From: Brassica napus
Taxonomy: Eukaryota > Streptophyta > Magnoliopsida > Brassicales > Brassicaceae
DNA: 64,000 nt
NCBI RefSeq assembly: GCF_020379485.1
Contig: NC_063448.1
Coordinates: forward strand, 17,879,726 to 17,943,725
Reading direction: 5' to 3'
Shown here: positions 40,410-52,879 of the stretch, in pieces
Numbering within the stretch: position 1 is the first letter of the stretch
Layout of the letters: every line of letters begins with the position of its first letter
Notes under the pieces: generated by a model
Told to the model about the DNA's origin: nothing
The model's input: the letters and a program-made list of their open reading frames with translations, nothing else
The model's database searches: none
Program-made: the position numbers and the translations under genes

Positions 40410-43100
40410 TCACGGGACATCTCTATTATTTACTGCTGAGAGATTGCCAAGGTTCACTTCTTTGATATTCTTGTTTGTTTCAATGAGGTCCAATGCAGTA
40501 GAGGCACTCTTGGCTTCCTTCATTTTACACCATATAACTAGGTATACACCTCCCACCATTATCATAGCACCAATTATACTGTACGTTCCGCAAAATAAAA
40601 AGAGAATGAAATTTACATACTATATATATCATACACAATTAAAACATTAGTTTGATGAAACACATGCATGATTTGGGTGTACCTTCCCAAATGAAGCGTT
40701 TCCTCTAAAGCAAATGATCCGGCGAGGGCTACGATCACAAGCCTTATAGGGCTAAACATTGTAACATATAACGGTCCTTTTGTTTTAATGCACCAAGCAA
40801 TAAGAGGTATGACCATTCCTGAGACCACAACTCCCTACAAGTCACGGACAAGATAATCAATTAAAAACGTGTATCAAGTATACACAACCACGTCTTAAAT
40901 GATCCTTAATCATTGGGTAGATTGTTTTATACCGAATAAACCGTAGCAAGAAGGCTGATGTTCCATCCTAATCGCCATTGTTTCCAGTTACGTTCTGAAC
41001 AGAGAGCAACAATCATGCAAACCAAGCTTCCCATCGCATTCATCAGACTTACGTTCCAATAACTTCCTCCAAGTTGATCGCCTATTTTTGCCTGTAAAGA
41101 AAAAAATTACGTCTCTTGAAACATCATATGAACGCCAAAAACATGAAAGAAAACACTTTACGTTTCTTGACCAATATACAGAGGTTCTTTTTCAACATAT
41201 TAAATTATATTTTGTATATATATATAAGGTACATAAAAATACATGTGTATTACTTCACAAAGAATATGTATTTAGTTGTAGTTATCAGTATAAATTAAAT
41301 GTCTAGGAAGTAATATGATAATTTTCTATTCAGATTTGAAACACAATCACACATAAAACATGTCGACGTTAGATTTCTTTTTCTTATTTTAAAATAATCG
41401 TTTGGTATATGAAAAAGCAGCACTTACCTGCAATATTAACCAAAGTGAGAAGGAAACGTTACATCCAAAAACCATAAGAACTCCTGGAATTGAGATGTGG
41501 TGGTTCTCAGTGGCTTGGCCAGAAGATTGACCAGTGTTCGAGTTTTTAAGTAAGTCAACGTGTGTTGACCAGATATGAATCTCAACACCTTTATAGAATA
41601 CAAATACGAGAGCCCCACCGGCACCAAGCAACGTCCCCACAAGCTTAGCCCTCCCTTCGTTCGTTCCCAGCCGAAGAGTCTCTATCCTGTTAAATCAGAA
41701 TTATATCATTAGTTAGCCTTTTCATTTCATTTCTCGACAGGCCAAGTTTGCAGATGAAGTAACCCTTGATTCATATTCTCTTAGTTTAAGAAGTTCCATT
41801 CAAACACGAAAAAAACTAACATATACTCCTTCCATTTTTTATTAGATAATGTTTTAAAATTGTGCTTATTTATTAAGAAAATATTTAATTTTAAAATTTT
41901 CTAACAAAACCATCATTAATTATCCAACTAATCATAATTCAACCAATAATAAAATAAACTGCACAATACCAATAAATATTGTACAACTTAAAAAAGTTTT
42001 ACATTGAAAACTGAAAACTTCATCTAATTTTTAACTGAAAAAAATTCTAAAATTTCAGATATTTGAAAAGGAGAGAGTATAATTTTGGGAACCAAATGAA
42101 TATATCATACTTTTCCAAAAAGTTATTGTTTAGCATTGGATGTGCGGTGCCTTACCTAAAAGCGACTGACAATACCAAGGTGATCAACGGACCAAGGATA
42201 CTGGCCGCAGTCGAAAAGGTAGCTGATGTAAGAGCAAGTCCTGGCAAATAGAGAAAATTTGGTATCGCCGCTCTGTAAAGAAGTCAAATACATGAATCAC
42301 ATCATCTATAAAATTCCATGTATATATCTATAATAGTTTATGATTGTCAGTAACAGTTCAAATGAAATTACTGTACTAAGTTCTAAGTACCCAAGCATCC
42401 CCGAAAGAAAGGCTAGAAAGAGCAGTCTCCATGTAAATTCTGGCCGCTTATCCCTGATCACATAGAGTCCAAAAACAAAACATTTGATTGAAATAACATC
42501 AGAGTATTTAATTTATTGAATATGAACACACACACAAATGTATGACTTAATGTAGTAGATCTGTTGGACGCCAGATTCCAACATGGTCATTCAAATCAGA
42601 GCCGGTCATGGTCAAATGAGCAAATAAAACATTGGTCTATAAACACCAAATTTTAAGAGATAATTTACATAATATAGCCTCCGAAAATTATTATTATTTT
42701 TTAACTAAAATCTTTTTAATTTGTCTATCACCCCTAAAATTTGAAGAACGGTCGTGATGCGCATTATGTAACCCAAAGTGTATTTAAATCCGGTTTGGCA
42801 TATATAAAAATATATGGTTTAATATAATGCAAAAATAACAATTATATAAAATATGTAACAAAAAGGAAACCTCTGGATGATGAGGGCGAGGGGAAGCATG
42901 GAAATGGTGGCGAAGGAGAGACGATAAGCCACGAGGATTCTGAGATTTGTACCATCATCGACCGTTAGCTTAAACAAAATGTACATTCCTGCGAAAATAA
43001 ACTGGACCACCAGCATTATACTTATAGCTTTAACTTCTTTCAACATATCTTCAATTCGCCCACAACTTCTATATTGTACTTTGATACCCAGTCTAACCAT
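40410..43100 (-). CDS. UMAMIT24: WAT1-related (UMAMIT/EamA) transporter, UMAMIT24-like, intact
   Basis: Seven exons: 43100-42871, 42453-42391, 42272-42156, 41686-41428, 41091-40933, 40834-40683, 40578-40410. All GT-AG, 1,149 nt, 382 aa. UMAMITs are plasma-membrane or tonoplast amino-acid exporters with ten membrane spans in two EamA repeats. Repeat 1 spans about residues 25-155 (MLVVQFIFAGMYILFKLTVD, then AYRLSFATISMLPLALIIQR, LTSATFSTAASILGPLITLV). Repeat 2 starts at IPGVLMVFGCNVSFSLWLIL and includes GVVVSGMVIPLIAWCIKTKG, GPLYVTMFSPIRLVIVALAG and LEETLHLG. The tail is polar. Two starts are possible: 43100, or MLKEVKA at 43046, which fits the family length better. Location next to the TLP10-type gene supports UMAMIT24 (At1g25270). 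No lesion. Confidence 0.9.
41822..42080. mobile_element. Stowaway-like MITE, copy 3, in transporter intron 3
   Basis: Left TATACTCCTTCCATTTTTTA then ATGTTTTAAAA; right TTTGAAAAGGAGAGAGTATA. Same family as 10,012 and 23,582. It lies wholly within the intron 41687-42155. Confidence 0.7.
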
Positions 43101-45144
43101 TAACTATCCCTTGTAGTTGGATGAGCTTTTGTATGATCAGCTTTATTTATCTAGCCAACGTGTCTTCGTCTTTAATTATATTCCTATACCTTTTCCATTG
43201 TGCTCCACTTAAAATTTAGAGACCATGAAAAAAAATTATGTGATATAAGAAGATGTAAAATTCAAGTGTTTGTTTATGGAAACTGGTGAACAAAGTAGCA
43301 AAAGTTGTTAAGGATACAACTTTGAAGGCTTAGTGAGTGTGAAAGAGATACTATGTATACAAATATATTATGAAAAAGGGAAATAGAATACGTAAGTGAA
43401 GCGGTTATGCATAATAAAAGAAAGAACTATTTAACTATCGTTATAATCAATGGACCTTCACGACCACGAGATCTTAAGAGCGTTCGCAGAAGCATCTTTT
43501 TGTAGTCGTTGCAAAAGCATCTTTCTTTTTCTCTTTTATTAAAAGAAAAGAGAGAAACAATATTGGACATGTACATTGCCTTGGTGCCGCAAACATTTGT
43601 ATGCATGCTCAGGGTAGTTCGTTTTATTAACATTAATTGTAAATTTTAAAAAGATTATAAAAGCGACATATTGGGTTGACGTTGACACGTGCTAAGCATG
43701 CTCTATATATAGTTCCCTTCCGTGGCTTGCCACACGAGAGAATTCCAAAAGAGATAAAAGCCTTGGTACACTTGGTAAAGATCAAAATTCGGAAGTTTTG
43801 GGTTTGGATTCTCTTCCATTTTCTAGTGTGTTTCATTTAATTAGCAAAATGTTCGTGTATGGATTGTCCAATTTTATCTGAACACCATACAATAAAAACT
43901 CTATAAATTAATAATGTTATGACTATAGGATTGTATTAATTTATAGAGCTATTAATTTATAAAAAATATTTTTTTTTTTGCATGATAAGAATAATTGATT
44001 TAACTGTTTATATATTTTTTTTTTTGCATGATAAGAATAATTGATTTAACTGTTTATATACTCATTAAAATTTATAAATTCAATTCTCATGCAATTTAAA
44101 TGTGTTTTTAGAGATAACTTTATTAGGTACAATCAAAATATTATTAAATTTTAATAAAAACAGAGATAAAATCTATTATAAATATAAAAATTAATACAAT
44201 ATATTATTTATACTTATATAAATTATATATATAAGTTATTAATTTATGACTTTAATAGGACTAAATATTTACATGTGATCTTTTAAAAAATATTATTTTA
44301 TTATTTTATTTTTATCATATTTTGAACCGGCCTAATTCGAAACTGACAAAATTTATTAATTTATATTGTTTATTAATTTATTGAGTATCAATTTATATAA
44401 TTTCTACTGTGTTTTTTTTCGTTTACCAAAATATCTTATAAAAATAAAAAGGTTAAATAAAAATCTTATTTTATTAATAATTATTTTAAAATATGAATTT
44501 TTTCTTTTGAAATATTTAAAAATATCTGCCACCTAATAAAATAATAATTTTAACTTAATTTTTTCTATTATTGTGAGCTTCTTTTAGGGAAATATTTAAA
44601 TGGTCATGTTCTCATAGTATGAGCATCTACCAACAAATTCTCTAATAATAAAAATATTTTTGTTATAGATTACTAATATTTTATATTTAAATCAACTAAA
44701 ATATTGGATAGTTGACAGTTTCATTGGATTTTTATTTCAACGTTTTGACAAAGTTTCCTCCTTCAGAACCGTTTTTAGGTAGACCAAAGAAAGTCAACCT
44801 TGTAAACATCATTCACAAGAGAATTCCAAAATAGAGGAAAACGCTCCTGCGTCAATAAGCAACATGCGTAAAGCCATGTACACTTGGTATTGATCCAAAT
44901 TTGGAAGTTTTGGGTTTGGGCACTAATATAATTTGTCTTTTAATGGTAAAAACATCATTTCTCTCGACTCAAGGGTCCTGTGCACTAATATAATTGTTAC
45001 TTTTAACTGCGGCAAAAGCTTTATATTTTCAAAAAAAAAAAGCTTTATATATCAATTTGATGAAAACATCTAGCTCCAATTTCCCTTAACAAAGTAGCTA
45101 AATAGTCAAGCATTAGTTAAAAGTTTAAGAAGTGATCCACTTAA
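43101..45144. other. Spacer between the two transporter copies, with a 50-bp tandem duplication
   Basis: AT-rich DNA. TTTTGCATGATAAGAATAAT plus TGATTTAACTGTTTATAT is present twice in tandem at about 43,968-44,062. Part of the upstream flank (GAGAATTCCAAAAGAGATAAA, then GCCTTGGTACACTTGGTA at 43,736) recurs at 44,818 (GAGAATTCCAAAATAGAGG, then GCCATGTACACTTGGTATTG), so the duplication that made the two genes includes flanking DNA. Confidence 0.6.
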
Positions 45145-45464
45145 TTAATAACATGACGCCATCGCCACTTCTTTTCTTCCACTTGTGCTATTTTCCATCA
45201 TTTTCATTTCTATAGAACCGCTGCTGTTGTTACCACTAACAACAATAGTCGTAACTGATTTTTGTACTTCGTTTTCCTCCGGTGAAACTAGTCCATTTAG
45301 CTTTTTCTTCATCTCATTATGCTTTCCCTATAACACAACATATAGCCCGCATACAATCAAGATTGCTCCAAGTACACTAAAATATTGAAAATATTATTAG
45401 TATATGCGTTTTACTATATATATATATATGTCTAATTAAATCCCAAAATGTATATTGCATTTTA

Positions 45465-46492
45465 GAGCATCTCTAAAAAAAAAACTCTATTTTGAAGTTT
45501 CCAAAATTCTATATTTGAAGTTTAAATGTATTCTTCTCCAAAATCAAAACTTCAAACTTAACTTCAAAACTATTTGTATTTTATAATATAGCCTTTATAT
45601 ATGTCATAACTAATTTGAATTCATACAACTTTTGTAAATAACTAGCACATATATAAACATATTACAACAATATTAATTAATAAAATATTATATTAAAATA
45701 TAAAATTTTAAACAAAATAACTTAATTAATATTAAACTTCAAGCAAAATATCATATTATTCCATAAAGTGATTTTCGTAATGCATATATGATATACTAGT
45801 GCATTTCGAAGTAAAAATAGCTCTTCTCATTTTTAATTTGTAGATTAGAGATAAAAATTGTTTAAATCGAGAAATATTAATACTTGTAAATACATTATAT
45901 CAGAATAAGAAAGTAAAAGAGAAACATAAAATATTGCTAAAAGACTAACTTTTATCGATGATATTAATACTCGTGAATATATTCAATATGAACAAGAAAG
46001 AATTGTACGAAAAGACATCATCATCAACAACAACAACAACAACCATCTTCAATTACACACAAAAAATTGAACAATATTTAGAAATTTTGAAGTTCCGGAT
46101 CAAACTTACCTGACTATTAGTGTTGTTGTAATATTTAAATTTGTGTAATAGTTATGTCTTCATTTATATTTTTGTTATCTAAATCTAGTTTTAAATATTT
46201 TAAATCTTGTTTTAAAGTTTTATTTAATTTTATGTGTAAACTTAAATTTTGTAATCAAAACTTTAAATATTTATGAGATATAATTTTTATAAGGATTAAA
46301 ATAATAAACAAGAAAATATTTATGAATTATAAATGTGATGTGTAATTGTAGGGACCAAAATACAAAAAAAAATATGAAACCTCAAATATAGAGTTTCACT
46401 CCTCAAAAGTTCAAATTTGAAGTTTTGAAATTCATTTTTGGAGAACAAAAAATTTCATATTTGAAGTTATAAAATGTCTTTTGGAGATGCTC
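45465..46492. mobile_element. TIR element with GAGCATCTC ends in the transporter pseudogene
   Basis: Starts GAGCATCTCTAAAAAAAAAA and ends TTTTGGAGATGCTC, with TA on both sides (45463-45464 and 46493-46494). TTTGAAGTTT blocks are mirrored near both ends. It contains no transposase. Inserted about 30 bp beyond the surviving part of exon 6. Confidence 0.7.
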
Positions 46493-46994
46493 TAAGTAAA
46501 GCTTTTCGTGGAGAACAAATTACCAGCTAAGGCAACAATCACGAGCAGGAGGGGGTTAAAGACGGCTACGAAGAGTGGACCGCTTAGCCTCGCACAAATT
46601 GACATTAGTGCTACAACTAGTGCTGTCCCCATTGTTCCCTAGTTGTATTAGTTCCATATTCGTTTGGTAATAGTGTTAGTTCAATATAAAGAGGTTTGAT
46701 AGCATATATTATATTCCAAAAATGTCTCATTAGTTTAAGGCTATTCCAAAAATGTCATAGAATGGAAATCGATATATACCGAATATGCAACGGTCCATAA
46801 CCTAATGTCCCAGCCGAGCTTTCATTGTGTCCAATCCCTCTCCACATACAATGCATATATAGTCGATTGGAAGAAAGCCATTAAGCTCATCAATCCTGTA
46901 CTCGCGTAATGGCATTGAAATGTTTCACTCATCTTTGCCTGTAATGAAAAATTTGTGTACCAAAAACAACTCATACATGTCCTTTCATTACTCG

Positions 46995-46997
<3 letters not shown>

Positions 46998-47025
<28 letters not shown>
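46998..47025. repeat. (TA)n microsatellite
   Basis: About thirteen TA units in an intron of the transporter pseudogene. Confidence 0.9.
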
Positions 47026-47026
<1 letters not shown>

Positions 47027-47449
47027 TTTCTTTTCATAACCGCACATCCTAGACCGACCAGATCGTTCAGCTTACACACAAGACCCTAACAATAATGTAT
47101 AGTATATGTTACTAACTCACCTGTATAATGATCCATATAGCATAAGAGAAGCAGCTAATAAGGGCCAAACAGGCTCCCAACACACGGTGATTGGACGCCA
47201 GAAAAGTCACGTGGCCGGTGCTACTACCGGGAAGAAGGTTAATGTCACACTTCAAAAAATCAAAAGAAAAGCCTTTGTAAAAAGGTGAACAGCATCGCTC
47301 CACCTATTCCCATTAACGTCCCGAATACTTTTGTTTTTCGTACTGCTGTTCCAAACTCTAATTTCTCCAACCTTTGATATAACATGTACGTATGTTATAT
47401 AAATAAACACACACACACACATCACACATGTATGCTTTTCGATATGTGT

Positions 47450-47450
<1 letters not shown>

Positions 47451-47488
<38 letters not shown>
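47451..47488. repeat. (TA)n microsatellite at exon 3 donor
   Basis: About eighteen TA units ending three bases from the exon 3 donor of the transporter pseudogene; a (CA)n run at 47,407-47,420 is nearby. Confidence 0.9.
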
Positions 47489-48828
47489 TACCTTGCTATT
47501 ATGCCAACGACAAAAGTTACGGCGGGTATAAGATTTGCCATTGCAGTTATGAATGTAGCCGACGTTAGTGCCATACTTTCCATGTATAGATTGTGCCCTA
47601 GTGATCCTCTGCAATATCATATGTATTTTTTTGATCAAATCATATGTATTTATGTCTAATTAGTGTATATATATATATATGTCTAATCATATTTATAGTT
47701 GGAAAATATACAAAATGTCATGACAAATATGAAGTTCACATTTATAAAAATTGGCATAGTTAATATCATGTAATCAATTATAGTGGTACAGATTAGTGAT
47801 TATTATTATTATTATCAATTTAGAATATTGTCATTCACATGTTTAATTATAAATAAGGTAGAGATCTCAATGAGAAAGTTAATAACAATGATGTACAGAT
47901 TCGATGCCACCCTACAATTTTGGACGCCGTTCGTTGTATATTCTTGATCTAGTAGCATTTTTTGTATATTTCTCTATTTCAACGATCAGTTGTATGCAGT
48001 AATACGCAGCATATATATAGAAACATATATGTTATACCCAGCAAGAGCAATAGTAAAAGAACTTTTATGACCAGTTAATAAAATTTTATATGTTACAGAA
48101 GTTTTAGGCAAGTTTTATCCACTCACAAAAATAAGCACAGCTCCGCATACATATATGTCTACAAGATTAATTAAGATACCTCAGCTTAGAGTTAATTGAA
48201 AGATGGAACAATTCAAAATTATTTACCCGAATAAGCCGCACAGGAAGCCTTGGAAATAATTTTCCATGTTATTTTTGGTCTTCTTTCCCTGTAAAAAGAA
48301 TAATTTTTTTCGTAATTTTTTCTATGAAGTGCAAAGTTAGCATCCGGTATTCCGGTTCATGTAACACAACTCGATGAACTGTACAATTTTTTTGTATTTA
48401 AGAATATTCAGGTATACGAAAAGGGGAATCTGCTAAGCACCTTACCAAATAGATTGAATAATCATACATATGTATAACATAGTTTTACTTCTAGTTTATA
48501 TTCTGGAATTCGTACATATAATTCTGAGTTTCTATGAATATTAACCATATATTGAAGAGAAAATAATAAAAGAAGAAGACACAGTAAAATTTGTACATGG
48601 CCTCCAAATCAAATGATCATGCTATAGGCTGGAAACTTGCCGGTTGAAGAAGAAAGCAAGAGGAACCATAACAGCTGTGGATAGGAGGAAGCGGTAAGCG
48701 AGGAGGACAGGTACGCTCACGGCACTGCTTATGGCCAGCTTGAAGAAGATGTTCACTCCGGCTAGAGCCATCTGAACCACCAACATCAGTATCACCGGCT
48801 TCATCCCATTTGCCAGAGCCATTTCCAC

Positions 48829-51800
48829 AGATAATAACTTGTTTGATTAAGGGAAATGAACATCTAAGTACATGTGGCTAAGTAAATATAAATATACATG
48901 TTGGTGTATATAAGGAGAATCAGAGACAGTAAAACATTTGTAAATAAAAAGGTGAATCAGGGAGCCAATTTTCTCCGACCAATATGCGATTTTAATTTAC
49001 ATTTTAATGTGCAATGAAAAATATATGGTGGTAACATATACAGTACAACAATGTTATAATTACCCATGAAGACCATCACAATTCGCTATTTTATTCATTT
49101 CTATACAACGATGTTACATATATAAATTCAAGACCAACCAAATGAAAAAAAATGTATGCTTAGGTCAAAAATTACTTATAAAATAATTTAGCAGTTAATT
49201 GAACAGCCAGTCAACGTTGTACATCCACATGTGTACACATGGACAATAACAGAGAGTAGGATAAGACATGCACTTTGGGTACGTAACTTCATATGAAAGT
49301 TATTTAAGAAATACTAGAGCTTGATCCGTACATCCGTACGGGTTTGACTTTTTTTTTTTTTATAAATTGTTTAGTGATATTCTTAAAACATATATGTTAT
49401 TTAGATATTTTTAGGTTCCTACAAACTTACCCGGATCCGGAAGAATTCAATTTGAACCTTGTTCGAAAATTTATAATACCCGAACATAGTTTAACTTTAA
49501 ATCCAAAATCTTGATATCTATAAAAACCGATATATATCTGAACGAATACATGAATGCCCATGTCTAAATGATTTAGTAAACAAATAAAAATAATTTTGTT
49601 AACCGGTCTGACTTCTTGTCACTAATGGAGTAATTTCATTTAGACACGTGAAATTATTATGGTTAATACGTAAAATAAATGACATTGTATTATAATGGTA
49701 AATAAAATTAATGAAGTAATTTGGAAAAGTAAAAAAAAAGAATGTAAAAACGTGATAAGATCTTGTGCTTATTCCGTAAATGTTTATCTAAGATTTTACG
49801 CTTGTTCCTTTGTTATAGGCGTAAATCAAAGATTTTGTGCTTGTTTTAATATTCTGGATTCTAAATTGATGTAGTTCCTTTATTATAGTCGTGGAAATCA
49901 CATTTAGGAAAACAATGTAGTTCGTTTGAGTTATTAATAATCTGTTTTCTTGTTTATAGTTCGTTTGAGTTATTTTAGGAAAATAATAAATATGTGGAAA
50001 AGACTCTCAAATAACGAGAGATATGTAAAAAGTAGGTCAGATTTCGCCTATTCCTAATCCTAAATGGAATCATTTTTAATGTGAGACTAATTTAATTTTC
50101 AATGGCATTTGGCTGTAAATATTGTGTAACTTTTTTAGGGTTATTTTATAAGTGTACTCCTGTTTTAATAAAGTAGACTAGAGTTTGACCCGGGCACCCG
50201 CACAGGTGTTTAGTTTTACCTTTTATAAACAAATATTAATATAAATTTTAAAACTTTATCTATATTTAATAATTGTTTAAGATGACATTTCAAAAACATA
50301 ATAATTTTATAGTTTATATTGACTAATTATATTTTATTTTTGAGCTGTCGATTTTATCACTCATTTTTAGAATTTTACCCGAACATCCGCACAAATGTAT
50401 TTTCATTTTTAACGGATCATAATTTTATACTCTTCAACACTTATATTAGGTTATTTTATATAAAAGTATGCATAAAATAATATATTTACATTTAAATATA
50501 TGTTTATTAATATATTATATAAATGATTCTTTTTATGTGGTTTTTCAGTTATTACTAAGGAATAATGAAAATTATAACTATATATCTTTAAAAAATATTG
50601 TGTTCTAAATTTAGTAAATAAATACTTAAATTGATTTAGGTGGCCTTATAGTTGTTTTAACATTTTTATTAATTAATTATTAATAATATAGTATTAATAA
50701 ATCTACATCGTTTATATGTATTCCAATTATATAGGAATATCAAGAATAAAAGATGATGAAGAAATAATTTTATATAATTATTAAATGGTAGATGATTTCA
50801 TTTATTGACAATATTTATTAGCTAGCTAGATTATAGGAAGTGTTTTGGATCCTATTTAGGGGGGGTTATTGGAACCAGAATTTGGAAAGAGTTGAGTGAT
50901 TTTAGAATTTGACAGATTTTTAAAAGTTTAGTAGATTTCACAAATGTTTCCTAATTTCTATCAAATATTTTGTATTGATTTCTATAGATTATTATTGATT
51001 ATTAAGAATTTGCACAATATAGTTTTTCAAAAAGTTTTTGCTTCTAAGGTACAAAAAAAGTTGTAGAAATTTTCAACAATGAATTTCAATGAGACACTAT
51101 TATATTATCGTTTGGTGTGTTTACATAGACAAATGCATTTTATGGTATTGGTTATTTGTGTTATGCATTGTTTGTTCTTAGTTATGTTGTGAAAATAATC
51201 ATTTTTATCTTCATACTACATGACATATTTTTAACAGTCTTGTTTTCATTGACATTTTTTTTGAGACACCACTCATACAAACGAAAAAGTATGTTAGAAC
51301 ACACCAACTATGAAACTTACCGACAAAGAGATCTTCTGAAAATTACATGTCAAACAAGAAAAATATATCATAAAGTGTGGAAATGTTTTTATTAGTACAC
51401 AGATTTCAGAAATCTTATGAGTAGACATACTATTTTCAAAGTCTAGCTTATGAGTTAAAATATAAAGAATTTAGTTCCCAATAACCATAGATTTGAATAG
51501 AATAGCAAAATCAATAAAAACTAAATTTTTTGAATAACAAAGGATTTGAATAGAATTTAAAAGTCTTAAAACCAATAACAATGGATTTTGGAAAGACTTT
51601 TAAAATCCATAAACCAATAACCATGGATTCTTAAAATTTTATAATTCTTTAAAAATTCTTAAACCAATAACCCTCCCTAATAGTTGATTAGCTAGCGAGA
51701 TTGATTTTTTAAATTAATGTTGCTTTTATTAGTTAAAGCTCAAATTAGGAATTATATTAATTAAACAGAAAAAGAAATAGAATCTTAAAAAGTAGATTAA

Positions 51801-52130
51801 TTAATAACTCTAGTGGCATGCCATTGTAAATAAGTTGGAAAACTTAGGGATATTTTATATTTGTACTCCTCTTTTAATAGAGTAGATGGTATGGAAAAAT
51901 AAAATGTATATTCTTGATCAAAATAATATTTTTGGCCATAAAACAATTTTTTTAATTTTTTTTGTAAATTACATAATTTGTTTACTAATGAGCTGATCTC
52001 ATTTTTTATAAATATTTAAGGTCAAAAAATCACTTATCGCATAAGAAGTTAACGTTTAGGCCGAGGAATCTCAAGCCAACTATTTGGTTACAATGAAACT
52101 ATGAAAATATTGGCAAAGTGGATCGCATGG
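48829..52130. other. Gene-free AT-rich region with dispersed repeat ends
   Basis: About 3.3 kb without recognisable genes. GAGCTTGATCCGTACATCCG (49,318) and GAGTTTGACCCGGGCACCCG (50,181) look like ends of related short transposons. About 80 bp at 50,095-50,177 recurs at 51,811-51,886 (TACTCCTNTTTTAATANAGTAGA). These may be Helitron-like remnants, but no diagnostic hairpin plus CTRR terminus could be fixed. Around 50,860-51,680, AACCAATAACCNTGGATT-type repeats recur, partly inverted. Confidence 0.45.
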
Positions 52131-52131
52131 C

Positions 52132-52215
52132 AGTTTTTATTTTGGGCTTTGGGTCCGCTTAGTTTTTATTTTGGGCTTTGGGTCCGCTTAGTTTTTATTT
52201 GGAGTTTGGGTCGCG
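52132..52215 (+). repeat. 29-bp tandem repeat
   Basis: AGTTTTTATTTTGGGCTTTG plus GGTCCGCTT starts at 52132, 52161 and 52190; the third copy is incomplete. Confidence 0.85.
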
Positions 52216-52379
52216 TCGCTTTTTGACCCTATACAAGTCATCCAGCAAAGACATATCACACCCTCCTCTGCCTGATAAATTGTGAGTTTGCCACTGCAGC
52301 CTTCTCACGTGAGAGAGACTGTTGCGATTCCCAAGACAGACGGCCCAGTAACTTCTCACCCGCAAACCACCGCAGTAAT

Positions 52380-52879
52380 TAAACAGCTTTCTTCTCCTCT
52401 CCCTTTCTCTCTCTCTCTTTCTCTCTCTCCATCAAATTATTCTGCTAAACCTAAAAGTTGAAAAGTCTTGACTCCTTCCGAGCTCTCGTGACGACTTTAG
52501 CACCTTTGAGCTCCGATTCACTGCAGCAGCTCAACATCGACTTTAATTTAGATTTCTATGGTTTCCCAGACAAACGCCGCAGGGACTTCCGGTCGTCGCC
52601 GTCGAAGATCCACACCCACACCCCGCAAACAGGCCCGACCTCGGAAGGCCAGTCGATACCCAGATATTGTGTAAGGTTTTATCTATTTCTCCTTTTTAGA
52701 ACTCGACTCTGTCCTCTCCTCAATCTGTGCATGTCACCACCAGAATGCAGCTGCTCTTTCAGGGTCTCATTAGTTTTAGATCCCTATAAACAAACTTTTA
52801 CAGTATGTGACCATATTTAAATGAGCAATCATCTCCTTTTGTAGTTTCCGACTCAGATGAAGATAAAACGGCCTCCTCC
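52380..52879 (+). promoter_or_regulatory. Possible leader and first exon of the DUF1985 gene
   Basis: A CT-rich run (52,389-52,430) precedes ATG at 52558, which opens MVSQTNAAGTSGRRRRRSTP, a basic N-terminus up to a GTAAGG donor at 52671. An acceptor GTAG ends at 52844. The phases do not match, so either the first exon is lost from the message, the gene is frame-broken, or the junction is elsewhere. Confidence 0.35.

Larger units (their letters stand above)
45145..48828 (-). pseudogene. UMAMIT24-like transporter, decayed tandem copy
   Basis: All seven exons line up with the intact gene: 48828-48641, 48288-48227, 47608-47492, about 47371-47132, 46938-46780, 46638-46524, 45376-45145. Lesions: exon 2 is 62 bp instead of 63, so the frame shifts (ERRPKITWKI then FQGFLCGLFG); exon 4 has an extra T in a T-run near 47,280, before YKGFSFDFLKCD; exon 5 has TGA where the intact gene has Trp (ERDWTQ stop KLGWDIRLW); exon 6 lacks its end; exon 7 has TAG at Trp (GLYVVL stop GKHNEMKKK). 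The exon 1 donor is a GC type (GCAAGT). A TIR element sits in the last intron. Exon 1 is still clean: VILMLVVQMALAGVNIFFKL. Confidence 0.88.

Noticed and set aside
49318..51886. Helitron call
   Set aside because: Recurring end-like motifs are present, but I could not fix a TC start, a terminal hairpin and a CTRR end with A/T insertion site.
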